Both the position numbers and the translations under genes were made by a program. The notes below the pieces were generated by a model that saw only the letters and a list, made by a program, of their open reading frames with translations, had not been told where the DNA came from and searched no databases. From Clostridiales bacterium (GTDB lineage: Bacteria; Bacillota; Clostridia; Oscillospirales; Oscillospiraceae): DNA of 7,570 nucleotides. The stretch spans positions 1-7,570 of the forward strand of contig JAAYFX010000067.1 in NCBI GenBank assembly GCA_012728025.1, given 5' to 3'. Shown here piece after piece: positions 1 to 5,273 of this stretch; position 1 is the stretch's first letter; every line of letters begins with the position of its first letter.

Positions 1-659
1 GTAATATAGCGGAGCTTCTGCGCCTTTATCTTGAAAAGGACGGCTTTGAGGTTTTTATAGCCTCGGACGGGGCTTTGGGAGTATCCATGGCGGTCGAAAT
101 TTCCCCTGACCTTATTCTGCTGGATATAATGCTGCCTGTGCTGGACGGCTGGCAGGTCTGCTCTAAAATCCGTGAAACCTCAAAGGTTCCCATAATTATG
201 CTGACCGCCAAGGGCGAAACCTATGATAAGATAAACGGTCTTGAAATGGGTGCAGATGACTATGTAGTGAAGCCCTTTGAGGTAAAGGAGCTTTTAGCCA
301 GAGTTCATGCTGTCCTGCGAAGAACCACCAGCGAAGAAAAAAATCAGGAGAAAAAGCTCTCCTTCGACAAGCTTACCATAAATCTTGATTCCTATGAGCT
401 TATAGTAAACGGCGAGAGGGTGGATACACCTCCTAAGGAAATGGAGCTTTTATACCATCTTGCCGCCTCTCCCAACAGGGTGTATACCAGAAACCAGCTT
501 TTAGACGAGGTTTGGGGCTTTGATTACTTTGGCGACTCCCGTACAGTGGATGTGCATATAAAGCGCCTGCGTGAGAAGCTGGAAGGTGTCTCCGATAAAT
601 GGACGCTGAAAACCGTATGGGGAGTCGGCTATAAATTTGAGCTGAATAACGCTAAATGA
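1..659 (+). CDS. OmpR/PhoB-type response regulator, 5'-truncated by the window edge
   Basis: This is a cytoplasmic two-component response regulator that, when phosphorylated by its partner kinase, should bind DNA and change transcription. The frame is open from base 3, so the start and probably about 10 residues with the first acidic pair lie outside the window. The receiver domain comes first: the phosphoacceptor Asp is in LLLDIMLP (codon 123-125), the conserved Thr in IIMLTAKG (204-206) and the conserved Lys in YVVKPF (270-272). An OmpR-type winged helix follows from about base 355, with the recognition-helix motif DSRTVDVHIKRLREKL and the C-terminal wing VWGVGYKFEL. A TTG at 75 is internal to the receiver and is not the start. 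The stop TGA overlaps the ATG of the kinase gene (ATGA), so the two are translationally coupled. The family assignment is firm. The regulon and signal cannot be read from the sequence. Confidence 0.96.
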   Translation, partial: NIAELLRLYLEKDGFEVFIASDGALGVSMAVEISPDLILLDIMLPVLDGWQVCSKIRETSKVPIIMLTAKGETYDKINGLEMGADDYVVKPFEVKELLARVHAVLRRTTSEEKNQEKKLSFDKLTINLDSYELIVNGERVDTPPKEMELLYHLAASPNRVYTRNQLLDEVWGFDYFGDSRTVDVHIKRLREKLEGVSDKWTLKTVWGVGYKFELNNAK

Positions 660-2083
660 GAACCATATACTTTAAAAACTTTCTTGTGACCGCAATTTTA
701 GTGGTCATGAGTTTTATAATTCTTGCCATGAGCTTTGTTATATTGGGCCGTGCTTTCGCTGTCAGTGAAAAGCGTCAGAGCATAGCTGTAAATGCCAGAG
801 AGACAGCCAGTACTGCGGCCGCCTTAAGTGAAAACGGGAACCTAACCGGCTGGTATCTTCGTCTTGTCATAAGCTCTGTGGCCCGCAGCACAGGAAACCA
901 CATCCTAGTGGCAGACACCTCCGGAGCTGTTGTATCTTCCTCTGACAAAGAAATTGTCTCACCTTTTATAGGCAAACACATAAATGAAGCTATACTTTCG
1001 GAAATACTGCAAAAAGGCAGCTTTCAAAAGCTTACAAACCTTAACAACCTCTACGGTGACCAGTCCTATTATGTTGTTGGCCTGCCTATCATCTCCAACC
1101 AAGACGAGCTTTTAATCGGCTATATTTTTGTAGGCTCGGATTTTTCTGAGATTATGGATGCTTGGGGCTCCTCAACTGCCGTTTTCATAAGTATGGCGGC
1201 CGTAATCTTATCCATTGCCCTTTTAATGTCCTATTACACCTCAAAGCGTCAGGCCGAACCCCTAAATGAAATGGCAGCGGCCGCCGGTCGCTTTGCCCAC
1301 GGTGATTTTTCCGCCAGAGTCACAGATGCAGGACGGGACGACGAAATCGGCGCTTTAACCGCTTCCTTTAATACTATGGCAGAGTCTTTGGAAAAATCCG
1401 AACAGCTAAGGGCTGAATTTATCGCAAACGTTTCCCATGAGCTGAAAACTCCCATGACCACCATAGCCGGCTTTGCAGACGGCATACTAGACGGCACCAT
1501 CCCCGTTGATATGCAGGACAAATACCTTCAGACCATATCCAGCGAAACCAAGCGCCTGTCCCGCCTTGTGCGGCAGATGTTGGAGATGAGTCGTATTCAG
1601 GCCACAGACGGCACTGTGCTTCTGTCTGAAAGCTTTAACCTTTCCGAGGTCATCATGCGAACTCTTTTGACCTTCGAGCCGAAAATAACCGATGCGGGGC
1701 TGGATGTTGACCTTTCTCTGCCGGAGGAGGCCATATGTGTCAGGGGCAATGAGGATGCTTTTACTCAAGTGGTTTATAACCTTTTGGATAATGCTATTAA
1801 ATTTGCTGAAAAGGGTTCTAAAATCGGTCTTTCCCTTTGGAAGCAGGACGGCAAGGCTTATGTATCCATAAAAAATCAAGGCCCATGTATTTCCCCCGAG
1901 GAGCTGCCCTTTATTTTTGACCGTTTTCACAAAACGGACAAATCCCGCAGCCGAGACAGAGATGGGGTGGGCTTGGGTCTTGCCATAGTCAAAACCATCC
2001 TTAATAACCACAATGAGGACATCTGCGTTAAAAGTGCAGACTGTGTTACGGAGTTTGTTTTCTCGGCAAAGCTTAAGCATTAA
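656..2083 (+). CDS. Membrane-bound sensor histidine kinase, partner of the upstream regulator
   Basis: A 475-residue HAMP-containing sensor kinase that should autophosphorylate on His261 and pass the phosphate to the regulator encoded just upstream. Visible domains: TM1 at about 9-31, an extracytoplasmic sensor of about 135 residues (32-170) that looks like a single Cache/PAS-like fold, TM2 at about 172-193, HAMP at about 195-247, then HisKA with the H-box FIANVSHELKTPMTT. The HATPase domain has the N-box NLLDNAIKF (375-383), the F-box FDRFHKTDKSRS (421-432) and the G2 box GVGLGLAIVK (437-446). The G1 box reads NQGPCI (407-412) instead of DxGxGI. I recall similar substitutions in related clostridial kinases with the same FHKTDKSRS motif, so I do not read it as inactivation. 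The start is fixed by the 4-bp ATGA overlap with the regulator stop. The ligand is unknown. Confidence 0.96.
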   Translation: MRTIYFKNFLVTAILVVMSFIILAMSFVILGRAFAVSEKRQSIAVNARETASTAAALSENGNLTGWYLRLVISSVARSTGNHILVADTSGAVVSSSDKEIVSPFIGKHINEAILSEILQKGSFQKLTNLNNLYGDQSYYVVGLPIISNQDELLIGYIFVGSDFSEIMDAWGSSTAVFISMAAVILSIALLMSYYTSKRQAEPLNEMAAAAGRFAHGDFSARVTDAGRDDEIGALTASFNTMAESLEKSEQLRAEFIANVSHELKTPMTTIAGFADGILDGTIPVDMQDKYLQTISSETKRLSRLVRQMLEMSRIQATDGTVLLSESFNLSEVIMRTLLTFEPKITDAGLDVDLSLPEEAICVRGNEDAFTQVVYNLLDNAIKFAEKGSKIGLSLWKQDGKAYVSIKNQGPCISPEELPFIFDRFHKTDKSRSRDRDGVGLGLAIVKTILNNHNEDICVKSADCVTEFVFSAKLKH

Positions 2084-2262
2084 ATCCCCGCTTTTTACGA
2101 AAGTTTCAACGTTCATAATCTTTTCACATTGTATTCATAACAAGGTCAAATGTGAGTTTTATTATAAACTTAAGCTCTTGAAGCAGACAGGAGCTTACCC
2201 GAAACTACGGGAAGACCAGACATATTTCTTTCCTCTCCTCAATAATCCTCTCTCAAAACAGC

Positions 2263-2300
2263 AAGACCCCAGTCGAAAGACTGGGGTCTTCTGTGTTTTA
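2263..2300. terminator. Bidirectional intrinsic terminator between convergent genes
   Basis: A perfect 12-bp stem (2263-2274 with 2279-2290) is closed by a GAAA tetraloop. On the + strand it is followed by CTGTGTTTTATTCT, and on the - strand by GCTGTTTTGAGAG. It lies 180 bp after the kinase stop and 42 bp after the stop of the convergent small gene, so it can end both transcripts. The hairpin is plainly visible. Its two-way use is inference from gene orientation and the T-containing tails. Confidence 0.85.
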
Positions 2301-2332
2301 TTCTACTGAACAAGGTCAGTCAACAACAGATT

Positions 2333-2770
2333 CTATTTAAATGATACGCCAAACCAAGTTTCGTTTCCGTTATCCTGTGTTATGTTAAACTTAAGAACTG
2401 AATTTGTTGTGATTGCTTCATACAATTCTTCGGCTTTTTCTGACTGAAGTTCAAGGTGGATTTCCACCTGCTCCTTATCTTCATAAAAGTCAAGCTGTTT
2501 TTTAGATATTCCGTTTTTTACATACTGGAGGCTGAACGTAGGTTCTATGGAACTTATCCCGTCAAATGTATTTTCAATTAGAACATCAAATTTCATCGTG
2601 TTCCCTATTAATGCCGAGGATGAGCTCAAAACCATTATAGGCAGTTCAGGTTTTTCCTTAGAGGTCTGCGGCCAATCGTTAATTCTTAATGCCAAAAGTG
2701 CAAGCACTGCCAAAGACAGAAAGACAATCACCAAGATTAGTCCTGTGTTTTTTCTTGCTTCACTTTTCAT
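2333..2770 (-). CDS. Small membrane-anchored extracytoplasmic protein, function unknown
   Basis: A 145-residue protein that I do not recognise. It has a short basic N-terminus (MKSEARKN), one hydrophobic segment at about 9-30 (rich in Leu, Val and Ile) and then about 115 polar residues predicted outside the membrane. There is no lipobox cysteine and no obvious signal-peptidase site, so an uncleaved type II anchor is most likely. The ectodomain alternates short hydrophobic and charged stretches (for example FDVLIENTFDG, FSLQYVKNG, VEIHLELQS), which suggests a mostly beta domain. No catalytic motif is visible. The start is supported by AAAGGAG at 2778-2784, seven bases upstream of the ATG. It is a monocistron with its own strong promoter and terminator. 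The gene looks more AT-rich than the flanking kinase and mscS genes. It could be a cell-envelope stress or sensor accessory protein, but that is a guess. Confidence 0.85.
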   Translation of the reverse strand: MKSEARKNTGLILVIVFLSLAVLALLALRINDWPQTSKEKPELPIMVLSSSSALIGNTMKFDVLIENTFDGISSIEPTFSLQYVKNGISKKQLDFYEDKEQVEIHLELQSEKAEELYEAITTNSVLKFNITQDNGNETWFGVSFK

Positions 2771-2837
2771 TTTATAACTCCTTTGTAATTTGCAATGAAA
2801 CCTGAGACACTTTTAATTAATATATTACTATAACAAA

Positions 2838-2866
2838 ATTATAACAGCACGGTTAATACTAGTCAA
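2838..2866 (-). promoter_or_regulatory. SigA-type promoter for the small membrane protein gene
   Basis: On the - strand TTGACT (2861-2866) is followed by a 17-bp spacer and a perfect TATAAT (2838-2843). Transcription would begin near 2831, leaving a leader of about 60 bases before the ATG at 2770. The hexamers and spacing are read directly. Use as a promoter is inferred, with good support from the gene position. Confidence 0.85.
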
Positions 2867-2875
2867 AGTATAACC
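2851..2875. promoter_or_regulatory. Operator-like inverted repeat bracketing the -35 box
   Basis: GGTTAATACT (2851-2860) and AGTATAACC (2867-2875) form a 9-bp inverted repeat with a single unpaired A in the left arm. The six bases between the arms are exactly the -35 hexamer of the promoter for the 2333-2770 gene. A factor bound here would cover the -35 box, so repression is the simplest reading. No regulator gene is adjacent. The region is AT-rich, so a chance dyad is possible. Confidence 0.45.
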
Positions 2876-2925
2876 TTGCTGAAAATAAAAATTCTATACT
2901 ACATTAGTACAATATAGCTAGTATA

Positions 2926-3043
2926 ATGTTGTTATAAATTAATGGCAGAGTTTGACCCATGAAATGAGAATAAGAGAATTATCTATCAAGCAACAGCGGG
3001 ATAAAGCGGAATAAATCTTAGCAAATTTGCCTCAAGGCGTAAA
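2926..3043. other. Gene-free spacer between the orphan gene's promoter and the mscS terminator
   Basis: Together with the promoter region this makes a 336-base stretch (2771-3106) without a convincing gene. At 2966-3013 (+) there is a 15-codon ORF (starting MRIREL) without a ribosome binding site. After its stop the same frame continues for 13 more codons to a TGA at 3054. This could be a decayed gene remnant, but the text is too short to identify. I see no RNA gene or mobile-element end here. Confidence 0.3.
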
Positions 3044-3090
3044 AAAAGCCCCATGAGATTTTTTGTGTTCTCATTAGGGCTTTTATTATT
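3044..3090. terminator. Intrinsic terminator after mscS, possibly two-way
   Basis: AAAAGCCC at 3044-3051 pairs with GGGCTTTT at 3077-3084, and ATGAGA (3053-3058) pairs with TCTCAT (3069-3074) above a small 1x2 internal loop. On the - strand the hairpin runs straight into a T7 tract, the classical intrinsic terminator layout, 23 bases after the mscS stop. The + strand side is followed by TTTTATTATTTT, so it could also work in the other direction. Confidence 0.85.
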
Positions 3091-3106
3091 TTGGCGTTTT
3101 TAAGCC

Positions 3107-3925
3107 TTAGTCCTTCGGCACTATATGCACACTTAGCTGGTCAAAGGGCATTTTTATTCCATGCTTTTGAAAAATCTCTCTTACACTTTTATTAAGTCCG
3201 AAATAAACCTGCCAATAATCCTCTCTGTGCACCCATACCCGAAGAACATATTCTATGGAGCTTTCCTTGTAGGCCATAATCCCCATAAAAGGCTCTGCCG
3301 GCTCCGACAATATCCGCCCTTCTTCGAAAACAGCCTCTTTTAAAGCATCAAAAACAAGCTCTGTGGCATCCTCATAAGAGGCTCGGAAGGCAAAGTCCAC
3401 CCGTCTTTTATCCTGCCTTGTGTAGTTTATGATTTTTGCGGCAGTCACCTGCCCATTCGGTACGTATATGGACTTGTTGTCAGGTGTTGTAACCGTGGTA
3501 TAAAAAAGCCCCACCTGTGTAATCGTTCCGCCAACTTCGCCAAGCTCCACATAGTCCCCAGTGGCAAAGGGCCTTGTTGCAAGAATGGTCATGCCGCTGA
3601 AAAGGTTTGCGATTGTATCCTGTATGGACAGGGACAAGGCAAGACCAGCAACACTCAGAACAGCCACGAGGGAGGTTGTTTCTATACCCAACCGCCCCGC
3701 CAGAATAATGACGGCAATAGTCCACAAAAGCACTTTAACACTTTTTTGCAGAAAGCCTTTGACACTGCTTTCAAGCCTGCTTTTATCAATAAGCCTGCCC
3801 ACTATGGTCGAGATAATTTTTATTGCTATGATACAAACAATAAGCAAAATCAAAACCGAAATTAAAGCGCTTAATTTAAGGCTTCCCAAAGAAATCTCGG
3901 ATATCTTTTCAAGAAATTCGTTCAT
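3107..3925 (-). CDS. mscS: Small-conductance mechanosensitive channel, MscS family
   Basis: A 272-residue MscS-type channel, close to the length of E. coli MscS (286), that would open under membrane tension to release solutes after osmotic downshock. Three membrane segments are visible: TM1 at about 17-42, TM2 at about 62-80, and the pore-lining TM3 at about 84-112, with the small-residue pattern VLSVAGLALSLSIQDTIANLFSG. A beta domain follows (RPFATGDYVELGEVGGTITQVGLF at about 118-141, with VPNGQV at 155-160), then the alpha/beta cage ending in MPFDQLSVHIV. The frame is open 36 codons further upstream, but the start at 3925 is preferred: GGAGG lies seven bases before this ATG, and the extra residues are hydrophilic and overlap the promoter region of the divergent tRNA. 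I saw no clear promoter for it. It is a single gene closed by its own terminator. Confidence 0.95.
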   Translation of the reverse strand: MNEFLEKISEISLGSLKLSALISVLILLIVCIIAIKIISTIVGRLIDKSRLESSVKGFLQKSVKVLLWTIAVIILAGRLGIETTSLVAVLSVAGLALSLSIQDTIANLFSGMTILATRPFATGDYVELGEVGGTITQVGLFYTTVTTPDNKSIYVPNGQVTAAKIINYTRQDKRRVDFAFRASYEDATELVFDALKEAVFEEGRILSEPAEPFMGIMAYKESSIEYVLRVWVHREDYWQVYFGLNKSVREIFQKHGIKMPFDQLSVHIVPKD

Positions 3926-3972
3926 GTTTTCGCCTCCATGGTTTTTATCTTCCGCTTTTTTCAAACCAAGTC

Positions 3973-4000
3973 TTGACAAAGAATAGTTTTTTGATATAAT
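3973..4000 (+). promoter_or_regulatory. Consensus promoter of the tRNA-Gly gene
   Basis: TTGACA (3973-3978), a 16-bp spacer and TATAAT (3995-4000) are both perfect consensus hexamers, 25 bases before the mature tRNA 5' end. Strong promoters of this kind are usual for stable RNA genes. It lies inside the short divergent region shared with mscS. Confidence 0.9.
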
Positions 4001-4025
4001 AGTCCACGTGCCTATCACTAAGCCT

Positions 4026-4101
4026 GCGGGCATAGCTCATCTGGCAGAGCGCCACCTTGCCAAGGTGGAGGTAGCGAGTTCGAATCTCGTTGCCCGCTCC
4101 A
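4026..4101 (+). tRNA. tRNA-Gly, anticodon GCC
   Basis: The complete cloverleaf is readable. The acceptor arms are GCGGGCA (4026-4032) and TGCCCGC (4091-4097), with discriminator T4098 and an encoded CCA (4099-4101). The D arm is GCTC/GAGC. The anticodon stem CCACC/GGTGG (4052-4056, 4064-4068) closes the loop TTGCCAA with anticodon GCC at 4059-4061. The T arm GCGAG/CTCGT surrounds TTCGAAT. The anticodon reads GGC and GGU glycine codons. It is a single tRNA with its own promoter and terminator, not part of a cluster in this window. Confidence 0.98.
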
Positions 4102-4102
4102 T

Positions 4103-4138
4103 AACCACAATCCTTTTCGGGGTTGTGGTTTTTTCTTT
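4103..4138 (+). terminator. Intrinsic terminator of the tRNA-Gly gene
   Basis: An 11-bp stem with one G-U pair (4103-4113 with 4120-4130) encloses a six-base loop and is followed by TTTTCTTT. It starts two bases after the encoded CCA. In the opposite direction the tail is not T-rich, so it is a poor terminator for the convergent ribU transcript. I found no other convincing terminator between ribU's stop and this hairpin. Confidence 0.88.
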
Positions 4139-4207
4139 GTCTGTTTATTGTGAAGAACTCGCTAGACTAGACTTTCCCTTGAGAAAAGATAACAAGGCTT
4201 GCTGTTT

Positions 4208-4876
4208 TTATATTATACCATTTATGGCAAGGACAACTAAAATACAGGTTGCGAGAAGGGCAAGAGCCGCAAACATAAGGCCAAGACTTTTCGCCTTTGT
4301 CACCTTAGGCGCAGCATACTCATCTTCCGGTATAAGCCTTGCCTTCCGCAGGGCTGTAACCACAGGCTTATACAGCAAAATCGTCAAAGCCATGTTGATT
4401 CCACCCTTTACAAGGTTAAAAGGCAGGAATACCGGCACAAGAAGGTCAATAACTTCCTGACGGGATACATTCATATAAAGAGGTGTTATGATATAGTTCC
4501 AAAGGAGCATCAGCGCCGTCATAACAACAACACCCAAGGCAAGTCCCATAACCGCTCCTGACATTGTACGCTTTTTCTTATACACAAAGGCCGCCACACA
4601 GGCAAAGGCAAGGCTTGAAATTATGTTCATGAAAAGCCCTATAACTCCGGTGTCGCTAACTGTGAACATCTCGACCACCGCAACGACAACAGAAATGGCT
4701 GCGGCGGCAAGAGGCCCGAAAATAAAGCCGCCTATAACAATTACGATGTCTTTGGGGTCATACTTTAGAAACAGTACCAGAGGAATTCTTCCAACCACCA
4801 TAATAACATAGGCCAGTGCGCATAGCATGGCAATCATTGTAAGCTTACGTGTTTTTGAGTTTTTTACTCCACTCAT
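4208..4876 (-). CDS. ribU: ECF transporter S component, riboflavin-specific (RibU-like)
   Basis: A 222-residue, very hydrophobic membrane protein, the substrate-binding S component of an energy-coupling factor transporter. It would bind riboflavin and work with a shared EcfA/EcfA'/EcfT module encoded elsewhere. TM1 carries the AxxxA pattern (AMLCALA, 16-22) used by S components to contact EcfT. FLKYDPKD (36-43), GGFIFGPLAAAA (49-60) and the segment ending in MNIISS (83-88) match RibU style. Six membrane helices lie within about 13-176, and a further hydrophobic stretch at about 197-219 is beyond the usual RibU core. The start at 4876 is chosen because AAGGAG (4887-4892) precedes it; the in-frame ATG at 4909 would lie inside the riboswitch hairpin. 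Substrate assignment rests mainly on the FMN riboswitch directly upstream, which fits riboflavin uptake. Confidence 0.92.
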   Translation of the reverse strand: MSGVKNSKTRKLTMIAMLCALAYVIMVVGRIPLVLFLKYDPKDIVIVIGGFIFGPLAAAAISVVVAVVEMFTVSDTGVIGLFMNIISSLAFACVAAFVYKKKRTMSGAVMGLALGVVVMTALMLLWNYIITPLYMNVSRQEVIDLLVPVFLPFNLVKGGINMALTILLYKPVVTALRKARLIPEDEYAAPKVTKAKSLGLMFAALALLATCILVVLAINGII

Positions 4877-4903
4877 TTTTTGAAATCTCCTTGCAAATAA
4901 ATG

Positions 4904-4938
4904 TAACACCTGAAAGCCTTTGTCCTTCAGGTGTTAAA
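4904..4938 (-). promoter_or_regulatory. Expression platform hairpin of the FMN riboswitch
   Basis: On the - strand 4936-4924 pairs with 4916-4904 in a 13-bp stem with one G-U pair and a 7-base loop, followed by CATTTATTTGC. This is a terminator-like hairpin with an imperfect U tract, ending 11 bases before the ribU Shine-Dalgarno sequence. Its 5' arm overlaps TTTAACAC (4931-4938), which is perfectly complementary over 8 bases to GTGTTAAA (4986-4993) immediately after the aptamer. The two pairings exclude each other, the layout expected for anti-terminator versus terminator. FMN-dependent termination is inferred. Effects on translation initiation cannot be excluded, because the hairpin is so near the ribosome binding site. 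Confidence 0.7.
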
Positions 4939-4994
4939 AAAGTAAGCTTTACGAACAAGAGCGCCATAAGGCACCCTTTCGCATATTTAACACA

Positions 4995-5100
4995 TCTTCT
5001 TTCATCCGGACTATACCGTTGGTTCTGGATTTACACCAGTTCTGCGCTTTCACGCTCGCGGACTATACCGCCAGTCGGGAATTTCACCCTGCCCTGAAGA
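4995..5100 (-). ncRNA. FMN riboswitch aptamer (RFN element)
   Basis: Read on the - strand, the RFN consensus is nearly complete: P1 5' strand TCTTC (5096-5100), then AGGGCAGGGTGAAATTCCCG, GGCGGTATAGTCCGCGAGC, a short variable GTGAAAGC segment, CTGGTGTAAATCCAG, ACGGTATAGTCCGGATG, and P1 3' strand GAAGA (4995-4999). P1 can extend by three more pairs into the flanks. This aptamer binds flavin mononucleotide and normally shuts off riboflavin synthesis or uptake genes. It lies in the leader of the RibU-like gene. Confidence 0.97.
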
Positions 5101-5126
5101 CATCGTTTATTCAAATGTTCAAAATA

Positions 5127-5155
5127 AGTATACTACCCCTTCATAGCTCTGTCAA
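5127..5155 (-). promoter_or_regulatory. Promoter of the FMN riboswitch-ribU transcript
   Basis: On the - strand TTGACA (5150-5155) is followed by a 17-bp spacer and TATACT (5127-5132). Transcription would begin near 5120, about 20 bases before the aptamer P1 stem. It places ribU under its own promoter, downstream of the fapA terminator. Confidence 0.88.
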
Positions 5156-5209
5156 TAGCAGAAGTTTTCATTGCCTATGAAAGCTGTAATCACCCATCGT
5201 TTATCGCTA

Positions 5210-5249
5210 TCTTATAAAAAAGGCAGGCCGTAAAAACAGCCTGCCCTTT
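5210..5249 (-). terminator. Intrinsic terminator of fapA
   Basis: On the - strand AAAGGGCAGGC (5239-5249) pairs with GCCTGCCTTTT (5218-5228): seven GC-rich pairs extended by a G-U and A-T pairs, with a 10-base loop and a T6 run. It begins 24 bases after the fapA stop and separates fapA from the ribU promoter. Confidence 0.9.
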
Positions 5250-5273
5250 ATTTCAAACCGAAAGCCTTGGGTT

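Noticed and set aside
1487..2116. 209-codon - strand ORF opposite the histidine kinase
   Set aside because: It is a shadow of a confidently identified kinase gene in another frame, with no recognisable domain.
2013..2309. 98-codon + strand ORF after the kinase
   Set aside because: It starts inside the kinase gene in another frame and runs through the terminator hairpin, with no ribosome binding site.
3926..4033. N-terminal extension of MscS by 36 codons
   Set aside because: The internal ATG at 3925 has GGAGG at ideal spacing and begins a normal MscS N-terminus. The extension overlaps the divergent tRNA promoter.
4140..4207. CCTTG/CAAGG hairpin downstream of ribU as its terminator
   Set aside because: It has only five pairs with an 11-base loop and no T-rich tail on the - strand.
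4008..4460. 150-codon + strand ORF running through the tRNA-Gly gene (reads IAHLAERHLAKVEVASSNLVAR)
   Set aside because: This is the familiar false translation of a tRNA gene. It also crosses the tRNA terminator and runs antisense into ribU, and it has no ribosome binding site.
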